Shown one piece after another: positions 30,997-43,782 of a DNA stretch of 64,000 nucleotides; positions within the stretch are counted from its first letter, which is position 1; each line of letters starts with the position of its first letter. The notes under the pieces are model-generated. The model saw only the letters and a list, made by a program, of their open reading frames with translations, was not told the origin of the DNA and searched no databases. Source of the stretch: Bemisia tabaci (Eukaryota; Arthropoda; Insecta; Hemiptera; Aleyrodidae); assembly GCF_918797505.1 (NCBI RefSeq), contig NC_092795.1:35575131-35639130 (forward strand), written 5' to 3'. Made by a program: the position numbers and the translations under genes.

Positions 30997-33509
30997 ACAG
31001 CTTCAAGAGCATGATCTGACCCTTGGCATAAAGCTTCATATATGAGAAAAGAATAATATTATAACGGACGTTACTGGCCTTTTCAAGACGGCGTGAGTAG
31101 AGGAATGAAATGATTTGTGACGGTTTTACACAAGTTCATTTTCAAACTCGACTTTTCTCTCTTAATCATCTTCGCTAAGCTACGAAAAAAAGCTATTTTA
31201 ATCTTAATGAAGCGTAATTTGAATATTGATGAGAGAAGTATCTATTTTATTAGAGAATTTAATCAGTTTAGTTGAAACTTTAAAAAAAAATGAAAAAGAA
31301 AGCAGAAACACGCGTAAGAATGGTAGGCAAATCTCCCACGACTGATATTTCGTAACTTTCAAAATGTTACGGCATTGGATTTTGAAAAGTTACTTACAAG
31401 CTGTGAGATGTTTGAAAAACGTTATGAACGTTAGATATAACTTAGAAATTAACCATTTTGTGACCTTTGAGGATGGTGAGTTTCAATCATTAAACTCAAC
31501 TTATTTCAATCTACAATTCCGTGAACGTGCCAGCTAGGGTTGGCACTTTTTAAATGCATGGTTTGTGAAATATGAGTTCAAGGTACATATGAAAAACAGT
31601 CCAGACGAATTGACTTCAAAAGTAGGTATTCTGGGAGAAGTCAACGAGTACTATAAATAATGGCACTAAAAAGTGAAGTTTAGGAATACAGAGGATTTTG
31701 AGTTAACTCTTTCAAATTTAAGTTTTTTAAATTGAAATTCAAGCCCCTGTGCCATTGCTTGGTTTCTCTTGAAGTAAAAAGGACCTGCCATTGCACTCTT
31801 TCTTGAAGTGCATCTCGTGCAAAATCTCTTGACAGTGACTTCTGTGGTTCTTAATCATATTGCGGTCGGCATCAGCATTATCCAGGCGTGCTCAAATCTT
31901 GTCCGCGTAAGTTCATAGTCATGCATGATGCACTCCATACACCACTTTCACGATGCAAAAAATTGAAATAATATTTGCTCTAATCTTGACGAGGCGCTCT
32001 GTCACTTCACACACCGATGACCGTGCAATGTCCTGTTCCCCGTTGCCGTCGTTACAATAAAATATACTGGAGGCCCGTCCAGCATATTTTATTATACTGA
32101 AGATTTTACCATAAAATTGCCACCGTCCGTTGACTTTTCATCTTAGATTTTCGAAAAATCGTCACTACGTGCCTATATTCTTACGTTACGTAACGCAGTT
32201 CTAAACGACCGCCTCCACCCTGTAACGCACCCGTGACAAAGTCTCAGACCCCCCTCCCTTCCTGTAAGTCCTGAAATTTTCAAAAAAATTTCAAAAAAAG
32301 CTACAGGGCGGAAAAAATTAATGACTAATTTAAAAAAAAAAAAAAAAAACATTTTAAAGGCCTATTTCTCCATCCCTGACGAATCACAAATAACGAGTTA
32401 TAATTGTTGGATATTTTTAGGGACAAAAAAAATTAACTCTGTCGTTAAGAGTTGCAAAATCCCTCAAAAGGTCGTTGAGAAACTTGCCAAAAGGTATTAA
32501 GAACCTACGACTAAAAAGTAATCACATGTTGCGAAATCTCAGGATGGACCAAAAAAAGCAGCATACTCCTCGCAAAGCTATCAATCACTTGGTGCTCGGC
32601 ATTTGAAGTCGCTCGAATAAACACGACGCAAAAATTTTAAATGTTACAACAATACAGCCGCAAGGCATTTTCTGAGCAAGATGCCCATCTTACACCCAAG
32701 ATGCTCAAGAACTAATATGTTTTTTCTGAATTTTGACAACTTTGAATTTATTGCAATGTACAAATCTCAGATCATTCAGAGGTATTTTTTTTATATTCAA
32801 ATAACGTCACAGACGCAACTTCCATCAGCCAATTTTGTGTAAAAATTAACCTGATTTATAGTATTTCAACGGACAATATTTCAAATATTCTAGTCAAACC
32901 GAAAACAACGTTCGACATTAACGCGGTACAAATTGTTCCTTGTCAAACTCCGGATATAGATTTTCGACTTCTATCGTTGAGGAAGATTGTGACATAGGAG
33001 TAGGTTCTAAAGAAAACCGGTGAATCGGTAGCCTAAATTGACTGGTAAACGGTTAAGGTCGGAATTCTGGTCGGATTAATCGCAAAACCTGTCGAGCGTC
33101 GACAGCTTGTACCAAATCTTAAATGCTGATTGATAATCACGCGAATTAGCATACCTGTATTTGTGAATGAGGTGTTAGAATATTTACAAGTATGTCATCT
33201 CGCTAAACAATCTTCTTTCTCACGACTACTGAATATTCTTTCGTTGACAAGAGAAGGATAGAGAGTACTTTATCTTCGTCAACTGACCCATTCTCAGTTC
33301 CTGAAATGAATTATGATCTTAATGTTTTGCAAGAGTGCCTTTCTCGGCTGATTTTGCAAAAGTCAGTATGTTTCTATCAGTCCTTATTGATAAATTAAAG
33401 CGCGATTGAATGTGCTAAATGTACTGAAATATTTAAAAAGGTTCAATCATTTGAAAGCTTTTGCAGATCTATATTAATCGCGAACATTTTTCTGAAGGAA
33501 AATACTCAC
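30997..33509. other. Non-coding stretch
   Basis: No exon recognised. Contains a short hairpin at 32056-32093 (arms AATAAAATATACTGGA and TCCAGCATATTTTATT) and a poly-A run near 32331-32350. Confidence 0.3.
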
Positions 33510-33702
33510 TTGAAACAGAGTGAGGTGAGGTCCAGTTATAGGACGTACATAACTCAACCGCTTTACGAACTTTGTGGATACGTGTTTCCATGCTTATGCT
33601 TGAAAATGTAACAATATACGGTGTACTTATGCCGCCTTTTGTGTCATTTTCCCTGACTACGAACAATTTCCATTCCATTCCATTTATTATACAACTGCAT
33701 TT
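33510..33702 (-). CDS. Candidate internal exon on the minus strand
   Basis: A minus-strand frame reads CSCIINGMEWKLFVVREND, then STPYIVTFSSISMETRIHKV, and ends at a perfect donor TTTCAA|GTGAGT (complement of 33503-33509). Two AATGCAG acceptor-like sites lie at its start. It could belong to the same gene as the signal-peptide exon at 35348-35435, but the phases do not join directly, so at least one exon would have to lie between. No domain is recognised. Confidence 0.3.
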
Positions 33703-34776
33703 CTGCATTCCTTAAATCGCGGAGCAAACGTTGAACTTTAAAAGTTACCTTACAACGTTGCCTTCTAAAAATTGACCTAATGCTTCGGCAGCTTATGAGC
33801 CACACCGGCCGTTCAGGGGTGCAGAAAGAAATTTATAGGCCGATCGCGGAGCAAATGTGAAGGCACTACCTGCAAAGGGGTAAAAAAATATGAAGGTATC
33901 TGGAAAGGGGGGAGGGGGTGAAGGCAGAAGGCATATACCTGCTGAGCGCATCGCTTTTTGCGAGGGAAAACATGTATAACGCGCTCTCTAGTGCAAAGAA
34001 AATTGTTAAGCGCCCTTGGAACTTTCTGCATCCCTGTCGGCTACCCTTGTTACTAGGTGCATTGAAGGCTGCAGTCGAAAAATACGTGCCTCCGATTTCG
34101 ACGTAAAAAATCTTCGTGCATGTTTTTTTCCTTCCCTGATAAATCAAGCCATCGGTTTTTCTTGAAAGTTCCAGTGAGTTTTCTTCACTCTTTCAAAAAG
34201 CTCATAGAAACTTTAAGAAAATTGCTTTGTATGGTTTTCTTTTGAAGGATGATGGGAGGCATAATGAACATAAAGGTGGAGATGAGCATTTTGGGACTGT
34301 GCTCATCGATATCACACACCCAATTAAAAAATAAACATGAAACATTGAGAAATGTGGCTGTTTGCTGAAAACGGCTCAGACCAAAGTCCCATAGGGTGGC
34401 ATCCCTGTAGGACACATTAGACATGGTTAATGGAATAGAATAGAAACATTATACATCTTTTAGAATGGAACAAGAATCACGCAAATTCACGCTCAGGCCC
34501 GTCGCGAGAGGCTCAAAAGGCGCCAGCCCTGTATAGTGGCTAAAAATTGGTAGGGTTTCGGAACTTACTCTATTTTTTAAAGACTCCGAGTGTTCGCGGT
34601 TGGTACTTTTTCAACTTTCTAGACCTTTATCTAGATAAAAAGCTGGTTACTTTTACATTTAAATATCCCAAAACTGAAATCTTAAAGAAAAGTCCGGTAT
34701 CAGCTCATTAAAAATTGACTATGCTTATCCCTGCCTGGCTTGCTTGTTAGCCCTTCTTGTCCCTCTTTAGCGGGAT

Positions 34777-34793
34777 GGGGGGGGGGGGGGGGG
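34777..34793 (+). repeat. Run of 17 G
   Basis: Uninterrupted poly-G. The length is likely to vary and to be error-prone in sequencing. Confidence 0.8.
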
Positions 34794-35068
34794 CGTCAAA
34801 ATTGATGTCAACGTGAGTTACAATTCCTGGATGTATGAATGCCAAAGGGAACCAAGTAGCACTCATAAATCATGAACATAGTTCGTTTCGATTGAATTCA
34901 TTTGGCTATAGTTTCATTGACACTTAATTGAATGTATTTGGCGAAAAGGAACTATGTTGCAGTAATGTCCGTAGACCCTGTACACATAGTTCCTTTTGAA
35001 ACGTCCAATTTGCCCTCGTGACGTCCTTTTCACGCTCGCGTGGTACATGATTTAAGTTTGGGACCCCA

Positions 35069-35329
35069 GCATATCGACGGTGAAACTACCAAACCACGTA
35101 TCTCGTTTGCGGTGTTTAAAATCTACGCTCGTATTTATTTTTTGAAGTAGACCAAATCAATATCATTCTTGAAATTGTCACAGAATTTTCTGCGCACGAA
35201 GAGGAAAAATCACAGAATTTGCAAGACCTGGACGTTAAGTAGTTTTTCATTTAAAAAGTCCAAGTATGACCGGAAGTCTGCGACGTCGCAACCGAGATAC
35301 GTGGTTTGGTAGTTTCACCGTCGATATAC
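35069..35329. mobile_element. Palindromic element GCATATCGACGGTGAAAC, copy 2
   Basis: Left GCATATCGACGGTGAAACTA and ACCACGTATCTCGTTTGC, mirrored at the right by ACCGAGATACGTGGTTTGGT and TTTCACCGTCGATATACG. It lies in the first intron of the minus-strand secreted gene, only about 20 bp from the donor. Confidence 0.6.
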
Positions 35330-35347
35330 GACCGAAAGAATCCATAC

Positions 35348-35435
35348 CTTCATTTTCGGCGTCGAGTCCAAACACATGCAGCTGGAACACGAAGACAGCC
35401 AGCAGGATGATGGAAATTCTGAAGTAACGATGCAT
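35348..35435 (-). CDS. First coding exon of a secreted-protein gene
   Basis: Starting at ATG (complement of 35433-35435), the exon encodes MHRYFRISIILLAVFVFQ, then LHVFGLDAENEG. This has a basic N-region, a strongly hydrophobic core and a small-residue cleavage zone, so it is a clear signal peptide. It ends at GAAAATGAAG|GTATGG, a good donor (phase 1). A palindromic element begins almost at once in the intron. Upstream on the minus strand the sequence is CpG-richer and could be the 5' UTR and promoter. The mature protein is not in this exon; a possible later exon is at 33510-33702. The family is unknown. Confidence 0.55.
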
Positions 35436-36050
35436 CGTGACACATTCTGATCTCACATGTCAAACTTCGAAACGAGGGCATAAAACACAACACTCGACAA
35501 CACCCGGTGAGACACACACTCAGTTTCCAGGTGAAAACTCGAGTCACACTACCAGACACTGTACATCCAAGTTGAGGTCACTGTATCCAAGTTTAGAGCA
35601 TCGTATCCAAATCCGTTCGCAACCGAACACACTTTTAGGTTACCGGAATGTGAATGTAAACAAACCCGAATCCCAACGCCGATCGCGGTTAAACTGAAAA
35701 CTTCTACTAATTTGGAACTGATTACTATCGGAACTGTTAGTAAGCGCGTAACATTTCACATTTTGAACAGAAACAATTGTGTTTTTTACAGTTTACGAGC
35801 CGAAAAGTTTTGAGTTACGGGGCGAAGTGCAGGAGACACGGCGTAACTCCTCACCGGCGAGCGACCATCGAGAACTGAATTCAAGATACGTACCCGCGTG
35901 TTGTTTCGGCCAGTAGCGGCTGTTGCGCCGGGCGCTGATTTGTGAAATCGGGTACTGCTATCTAGCGGAGAGAAACGAAACTAGCGAGCGGCGCAGAGCT
36001 TTGCATTCAGTATCAGTATCTCCAAAGCTCCTTACTCTAAAGATTCATCA
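35436..36050 (-). promoter_or_regulatory. Probable 5' UTR and promoter of the minus-strand secreted gene
   Basis: Between the ATG at 35435 and about 36050 the sequence is less AT-rich, contains several TCAGT initiator-like words in minus orientation and no long frame. Inferred from position only. Confidence 0.25.
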
Positions 36051-37590
36051 CTTCACCTTTTAACCCCAAGACCGTTGCATGTAATGGGTATTAAAATTTA
36101 AAATATCATTTCAATCGAAATATTCAAAATCCTTAATCTAGCTGATTTGCATTCTAACTAACTCGATTAAAGCAAGTTTTGTCACATTGAAAAAGTGCAT
36201 CGGGTCTGCTTTTCTTAAAATCATCACTCAAAAAGCCAACATAATTGCTGTCACAAATTATCCTTACCGCGATTTGATTTATAAGTTGTATGCAAAATGT
36301 GAATGCTACGGAGAAGATGAGAAAGAAACTCGCAGCAGTATAAGACCCACACTTCTGCAAAACCATCGAAATGACTTATAGCAAAGAAAGATCAAGGAGG
36401 AAAATCTTAAATTGAGTGAGAAAAACTCCACAGTGAACAAAACCTCGGAAAGAGGAAGAGTTGATGACATAAAAAACAGAGGGAGAAAACGGCACGCTTA
36501 ATTCAAGCCAAGGTATTCTAGGATCGCACATGTGCGCGCCAACTTTGGGCATCCCTTCACAGCTTTTAAAGAAACGAAAAAAGAAGAAGACGAAGAAGAA
36601 AAGGCATGACACAAAAGTCATGCCTCGGGTCAAACCCGTGAAAGGGAACGAAGCTACGGGGGAGCGCGAATCGTTACCTACGCGAAAAACACCCATTTCT
36701 TTCGCTCCAAAGAACCAATAGACATTGTGCAAACCTTTTGGCAGATATCGCCCACTTGAAAGTCGCCTTCAATTTCGCCGCATAGGCAACAAACATACCG
36801 GAGAGCTCGAATAGTTATCTGTCCGAAAAACATACATAAATCTTGACCGATAAGCTGTGATTCAACGAGGCTAAGGTTTTTGTTGCCTTACCAACTTTTG
36901 AAGGAATTGTAGCTCAATGAATTGATTTACAATTCAGCAATGCACCAAAAATTAAAATAAAATTTAGAATAAATCATTTGTGCTGGAATGTTCCAACCTG
37001 GGAAAATTATGAATTATTTGGCGCTTTTTCTTTATTCTAGATAGGTAAAGTATTGTTTACATCTCGGATTTAAGGGCAAACCATATTTTTAATTAGGAAC
37101 ATTCGTATATTAAGATTCTAGTTACAACATTTTAAGTCATACTTAACGAGAATACCAACATCTATTAAGTGAAATTTAATTCACTTTTCAAGCCTCTCAA
37201 TGACATCATAAGTCTTTCTTGAAGTTTAATTCTAAAAACTTTCTTCAGTTAGACTAACAGAGTTGCAATCTGAAGCGTATTTTTTTCCGTATCAAATGAC
37301 GAATTTTAGGAGTTTGAGTCAAAACTGTTCGACTAGTTTCTACTTTTCAAATATTTTGAATCGATTGCTCCTGTTCAGTCAGATTTTTTTTTTCGTGTCC
37401 TTTATTAGACACAAGTCAACTTGCTAATTTAGTTGTGTTGATCACGACAGTGATGAGACAGTTTTGTAACGTTCATTTTGACATATACGTCCCTTTATAC
37501 ATGCATTCGTCGGTTATCACTGTAAGAATGACGTAAAAGTAGGTGTGCAGTCGGAAACGATCAAATTGCGTAATGACCGGAATGAATGTC
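36051..37590. other. Non-coding stretch upstream of the gene cluster
   Basis: AT-rich. Short frames around 36154-36732 overlap each other on both strands and have no support. No repeat family recognised. Confidence 0.3.
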
Positions 37591-38060
37591 AACTTCATAA
37601 TTTAATTAGAAGAGGAAGTTGAAATCAAAGGGCTGTTCATTCATGATCACCGAAAAATGTGTGTCATGTACAAAGTAGTGGGCATTATAGATTATGAAAT
37701 AAGGTGCATTAATCAGTATTATTCATCTAAATTGATAAGGATGTGATGCAACGAGTGAGTCAGTTAGTTTTCCAAAAAAAAGAACCACAGAAAAAATGCA
37801 GTATTGATTGTGGAGTCATTGGACTGTGATGTATTTGAATTCATTCCTTCAGCGATCGCAACAAAACGGACCTTTTTTACATGAGATCGGAAGCGGCAAA
37901 AACTAAGGAGGATTAAATATATACGTTGGTTGGTCGATAAAACGTATAGTTTTACTCCGGCCGCTGATTTTGTGATGAATCTATTTGACCAATTCCAAGG
38001 AGCAAATGCAAAAAGCAGTATTTTTGTGCAGGAAATTGGAGCCCTTGAAGAGTCAAAAAG
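37591..38060 (+). promoter_or_regulatory. Upstream region and 5' UTR of gene 1
   Basis: Segments here (ATTATTCATCTAAATTGATA, GATGCAACGAGTGAGTCAG) recur upstream of genes 2 and 3 and again at the right window edge. Just before the ATG, GAAATTGGAGCCCTTGAAGA is shared almost exactly with gene 3 and contains an in-frame TGA five codons upstream, which fixes the start codon. No TATA box can be picked with confidence. Confidence 0.45.
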
Positions 38061-41000
38061 ATGATTTTACTGGTGTTGTTCGTGTTTATATCCGTCTCAG
38101 TAAGTTCAGCTCTCACAGAGCTTTTCCTCATATCATCTCAGCGAAAAATACTCAATTTTCTTTTGAAATTCTGGAGCCAAAGTCTTTTCGATTTATGATT
38201 ATTTTACGTCGCTCCTCAGGAAATAGATAAAGAAGGAATAAAATTGTATAAAATGTGATTCAAATAAAAGGATTTTCACGGAATTCGTCTACAGGTGTTT
38301 TGAAAACCAAAATTAGTTATTTTCTGATGAAATACGATGAGGCATTGACCTCAAAATTGTCACGAGCCCCCCCCCCCCCCTTCACTCCCTTCCGATTTAA
38401 CTTTTAAGGGAACCATGACTGCGATAAAGAATGTATCAATTTTTTTTCCAAAATTACTTTTCTACTTCCGAATTTTACGTTTTTTGGAATAGGCATATTT
38501 GTTATCTTAATTTTCACTTGGGTTGCAGTAATAGTTGTTGAACTTAACCTATCAATCGTGCTTTTTTCGCAGGAAGCTTCAAATATCGACGGAAAACCGC
38601 CTTCACATGGCACGTTCAATAACCTCACAAAGACACGTGAATTCATCGACAAGTCCTTGCTGATCGAATATATTTTAAAGAGCCGCAGGCACATCTATAT
38701 TGCGGCTCCGCCGGGTTTTGGCAAATCCACCAACCTGCAGATGCTCAAAGAATTTTTCGCTTTGGAAGTGGACTCCAGCGGGAACTTCATCGATCCGGCA
38801 AAAATTCTAAAAACGGAAGAGGACTTTCAAAGCCCCCGAGAAGAAGTCAAAATATCGGCAAGCACCTCGACAGAGCGCGGCACTTTCATCACCGACACCA
38901 AAGGTCAATGTGTCTACGTAAACGTGTCAAAACCTAATGGCAGTTTTGGGCACCCCCTAAGGAACTACGATACCTTCTCTCAGCTGAAAATACATAAGAA
39001 GTCACCGAAACTTTTCAAGGCCCAGCTCGCTCGGTATCCTGTCCTCTTGGTCAATTATGAATCTCTTTCCACAAAATCTTTCCAAGACTATGTGCGTTCT
39101 TTCCGGTTAATGATTTCAAAGCTCTTTGATCCATTTTCGTACTTATTGAAAAGAAACGTGCTGACCCAAGGTTCCAAGGACGAATTCTCACTCTTTCATG
39201 ACCTTAAACTGAACAAAGAACTGTGCCTAGACGAGGTACGTACGGACGGGATATAATCATTATTAAATGTTGAGTAAAAAACACAGGAAAAATTGGTGAC
39301 CAAGGCTAAAAACAAACGACAGCTTGGGACTTGTTTTTTTAAACACGTTGGGGTTTTGATTTTTATAATTTTACATATATATTGTTTCCTGGTTAAGGAG
39401 GGGGTTATTTGGGTTTGGATTTTTATAATTTTAAATATATTTTGTTTCCTGGTTAAGAAGGGGGTTAAAACCACCCCAAAACGTTCAGGCTTTTTGTCTC
39501 AGCCTTGGTTACCTATTTTTCTTGAATTATTCGGGCTATTCTTGTGTATTATTTTTAAGCATTCAGTAATAGCACGTTCCACGTATAAATATATATTTCC
39601 ATTCATTGGCGGTACAAAAAAAATGTGTACATGCATCAATTTTTGAGAAGAATAGATCTGTCACATACAGTGCATGCACTAAAGAATATGGCAAGCACGG
39701 CGCGTCGCCTTAAAGATAATCATCAGATAAAGGAACAGAATCCAAATAATTTAATTAATACTTCCTAATTTTTTCTGAATACAGGTTCGAGAAAAAATTA
39801 TCAGAACCATGATGACAATGGTGAATGACTCCTTTAAATTTTCTTCTGAATCTGCAAATGCTTCAATTTACATTGAACATGTGCACTTGGCGTTTGGACG
39901 CATCTAGTTATTTGTTTTGTTGAGTTTCAACTAAAAAGAATCAGACTTGTTACATTTCTTTGATCTAGCCATTGAATAAAACCCAGATATTTCTGATCCT
40001 ACCAAATCTTATTTCCATTGTCATTAGTTCACGACACTTTCTTTACAGATTATCCTCGGAGGAGAGAGGCTGGTCCATCTGTTATCAATTTATCATGACC
40101 GCAAGTCGATAATTCTCGTGGACAACTTCGATGTGCCCATTCGCAAGGCTCTTTTAGCGTCACATCTCGATGAAGAAAGCTTTCGGAGAATCATGTGGAG
40201 TACTTCCCAATTCGTTGAATTACTCATAAAAAGCAGATTCGTCTCCCGGATTGTGGTAACCGGTAATCTCAGAATCAACGTCACAGAGGGATTAGCGCAC
40301 ATCTCCATTCTCGAAAATGAGCAATTGTTTCGGTGAGAATGTTTTTCGATTGAAAAAATATTTTAAAACTCACTTGGGGAAAAAAAAAACACATTGGATC
40401 TCGAGTTCAGACTCTGATATTTCACTTTCCCTGATATTTCCAGGTATCCCCTGACATTTCCCCGTTTTCCCTGACTGTGGCAACATTGCTCTTAATGAGT
40501 ATTCATGGATCTTACTTACCAACCACCAAAACCGATATTAAGACACGTTCAAAGAGACTTTTCAAGTGTGAAAATGAGCCAGATTCTTGATCATGGACGA
40601 TAAACGTACCTGAAACAAATAGAAATCATAAAAATTAATGACAAAAAAAGAAGCTGTACATATGTTGCAGGATATTAGCAATAGCCAGCGATTGCTGACT
40701 GCCTGCGACACATAGTATAACCATTTGCAAATAAACATTATTTTGTTTTTCGTTATTTTTGGCTGCCGGCAGTGTATTCGATCACTGGAAAAAAAACACA
40801 TTGGATCTAGAGTCCAGACTCTTGAAAACATTGACAAGAAAAAACACTCTTGATTCAATCGGATTTTTGCTTGAGTCAAAACGAAATTCGCTTAAATTAA
40901 GAGGCTTGGTTCTTGATTTAAGCTAGATTCTGATTGAATCAAGAGTACATTTTCTTGTCGATGTTTTTAAGAGTCTGGACTTAAAATCCAATATGTTATT

Positions 41001-42250
41001 TTTTTTCCAGTGCTGTAATTGGAGCATTACTTAAGCACTTCTCAATGAAAAATATAATTTTTTGCATTTCACTGGGATTAACAGAGGGTTCTAGGCATTC
41101 TAAAAACCATAGTATCAGTGAACGACTGAGATATTATAATCTCCGAGCCCACACACGCGTGTAACCTCAATATACTTAGCTTAGTTCTGGGTCGAAATTT
41201 TTGGAGACTATTCTCTGATTACAAAGAACGAAAGAAAATATCATTGTTATCAAGCATAAGATTTTCTACATCCACTTCTAGTTTACTAAAGCTTATTCCG
41301 TTTTCCTCCTACTTATGGATATTCTAATGAGATATTATTTTGATACATTGAGTGAAATGAACATAATTCATCTTTTGACTGAATCAAAATAATGAAATAA
41401 GAAGAGAAGAAAAACAAGAACTCTCCACTTTCGATTGTGAAATCGCGAATCGAGTGTCGATTTTTCTTCCTCTCTTTTAAATCCTTGAAGCGATGTGTTA
41501 TTCACATCATGTGAATCAGCTGTATCGGCTTTACACAGAGGGAGGTTGAAAGCACGACTGAAAATCAGATGATATAATTTTAAAAAGATATCCTAAAAGT
41601 TTCAAATAAGACGGCTGCCTCAAAACTGTACAGATTCGTTTTTTCATTCACAGAAATCTGATAAGTCTACGAGTCTCATGAGTTTTAATACATGTAAAAT
41701 CTATGCTGAGTAATTTTAATTCAAAAGTATAATAATAATAAAAAAATTGGATTTTTGATTATATACTTTGATTTTCAGGTACTACGGACTAACGGAAGGA
41801 GATATATCTATACTTGCAAGAAGATTCGACAAACAAATAAACATTACTGACGTCAAAAATTGGTACGGCGGCTACACAGTAACGCGTGAGTGCCACAATC
41901 TTTGCAATACGCGGTCAACGCTGAGCTATTTTGGAACAGGCGAGCTTAAGTTGTACCGAAACGAGTCTCATAAGTTCGAAAATCTAAAAAAAATCTTCAA
42001 CCACAAGAGTATGAGGCGAAACGTTCAGAATAATACGAGGACAACGCTTGACACCGGAAAAAAGATCGAACAGAGTCACCTCGAACATCTAAGGTTGGCA
42101 ATCTTCAACCCTAAGCAAACTCTCACGATTAGTGATAAAGACCTGATCTTACAGATCCTCCTAGATCATGGCTTCTACAGTGTGAAAGACAAAAATAGAC
42201 TTTACGTGCCGAATATTGAAGCTATGCTAGACATAAAAAAATTGCTCTAA
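38061..42250 (+). CDS. AAA-ATPase-like (PF09820-type) secreted protein, paralog 1, C-terminally truncated
   Basis: Four exons: 38061-38099, 38573-39235, 40049-40332, 41779-42250 (485 residues), with GT-AG introns of 473, 813 and 1446 bp in phases 0, 0 and 2. Exon 1 encodes the hydrophobic MILLVLFVFISVS, a likely signal peptide. FIDKSLL precedes the Walker A APPGFGKS (residues 58-65). ARYPVLLVNY, then LVDNFDVP (Walker-B position, 257-264), VTGNLRI (304-310), YYGLT and WYGGY follow in the order seen in the predicted AAA-ATPase family. The usual DE of Walker B is DN. The protein stops after AMLDIKKLL, where paralogs continue for 150 or more residues, so the PD-(D/E)XK-like domain is absent. Intron 3 holds a MITE and repeat R4. 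It may be a functional short form or a decaying copy. The function is unknown; an extracellular role is inferred from the signal exon. Confidence 0.8.
38367..38380 (+). repeat. Run of 14 C in intron 1 of gene 1
   Basis: Uninterrupted poly-C. Confidence 0.8.
39351..39470 (+). repeat. 60-bp tandem duplication in intron 2 of gene 1
   Basis: Two units begin at 39351 and 39411, sharing GATTTTTATAATTTTAMATA and TTTGTTTCCTGGTTAAGRAG. The units differ at several sites. Confidence 0.7.
40371..40414 (+). mobile_element. Left end of a CACTGG-family MITE, truncated
   Basis: AAAAAAAAACACATTGGATC and GAGTTCAGACTCT are recognisable, then the sequence switches to repeat R4. Inside intron 3 of gene 1. Confidence 0.5.
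40447..40782 (+). repeat. Dispersed repeat R4, copy B
   Basis: Matches 11925-12335 but lacks about 85 internal bp. Lies in intron 3 of gene 1, between a truncated and a complete MITE. Confidence 0.55.
40783..41012. mobile_element. CACTGG-family MITE in intron 3 of gene 1
   Basis: Complete palindrome. No target duplication (AT versus CT). The left terminus CACT coincides with the CACT at which R4 copy A continues (TTCGATCACTTAAC), suggesting a junction formed at 4 bp of shared sequence. Confidence 0.65.
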
Positions 42251-43782
42251 AATTTTCTAACTACACTTCTGCCGAAATTAAAAAACACCAACAAAACCGT
42301 TCATATTTATGTTCCAGAAATGCATGGAGTTTCATGAAATTTCCTATGCAATTTCATTTCGCTGAAAAGTGAAACTCTATTATCCATGAAATTCCGACGA
42401 TTTCAGGAGTTGCATATACAATCTGGGACAGTTATCAGAGAATTCGATAGAAAAAAAAAAAAAAAACTTTTGGCTCACGATATTTTTCCTCAACATTTCA
42501 AAATGAAGAGTTTACTTTTTCTATGCGTTTCATGGGATACTGCTTCTACTGCAGCTTTTTAAAAAAAAATAGTTTTCTTTGTTTGCTCAAGTTTCAATAA
42601 ATGTATTTCAAAAATTTTCATGAACTTTTTCATTTGCAATTAGTAATGCCTTAAGGGAGGGAATTTTAGGACAAAAAGGATACATAATCGTCGGTTAATG
42701 ACGCTGAAATTTCTGTTGTGTAAAAACTTAAACAACGTGAGGGGTATATTTTATCCTAATCTTGCTAGTTATTAATCGCCCGAAATTGCTACATTATTCA
42801 GAGGCGGTCATCTTGTAGAGAAATAAACCCTACTTCTGTTTTTAAACATTCCCAAACGCACGCATGATACAAATTGTTAAGCCTGCTCTTTTAAGCGAAA
42901 TTCAATTTCTAAATCATTCCTTAAAATAAATTTAACTTTCTTATTATCAATGAAATGTACCGAATCAATCATATGTATTAATTTATATGCTTATTTGGGC
43001 CGTTTATAAAATAAATAAGACTCTACACGGGCAGAAAAATATGGGAGAAGGTGGGCCTAGACTGACATTACAGGGAAGAAAAGGTGTTTAGGACTGCGTT
43101 ATGTAACGCTAAAACGGGGGATTTCTCAAAAATATTAGATGAAAATTCGACAGAGGGTAATTTTCTCTTCAATATCCATTATAAAACCTTAAATTGAGGG
43201 AAAGGGTCGAACAGAGCGCTTCGTGATTTTTTACGGGGTGATTTCTATGGGGTGAAGAACTGTGTGGCAGGTGCATCACAAGGGGATGAGAGAGTCAAAA
43301 ATCCTGTGGAGGGTCAGACCAATCCAGAGCTGTCGTCGATTTTTGATTAGGATGAACGAATCGTGCATGTTGCTGGCAACAAATACTGGTACTGGAGACA
43401 GCAATAAAAATTGGAACCTAAGAAGCGCCTTCAAATGGACGAGTATACATAACACCACAACTATCAAGTGAGTAAAGTTGTATCAGTAATAAATGAAGGC
43501 GCTTGAGAAAACATACGCGATCTAAGTACTAAAAAGTAAGCGGTCTCTTGAAGCAAATTAGGAAGCTCTTGTATGAAAGAATATAGGTATATCATGAAAT
43601 TAGAATATCAAGCTAGGTGTTATCAAACATATCCATACTCATGTTCCTCTCATTTAAACAACTGAGAATATAACAGCAGCACAAGATTAACGTAAAGTAA
43701 ATATAAAATCCGAATACATCCAAGTAATTGAAAGGCATAATCTGCGATCCTTATATCCTTTATATGTACCTGTACTGGTTTT
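42251..43782. other. 3' flank of gene 1 and non-coding sequence
   Basis: Contains AATAAA at 42925-42930 and 43010-43015, either of which could be a poly-A signal for gene 1. No remnant of the missing C-terminal coding region was found. Mirrored GAAGCGCCTTC and GAAGGCGCTTG lie near 43420-43505, resembling the inverted repeat near 53745-53830. Confidence 0.35.
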
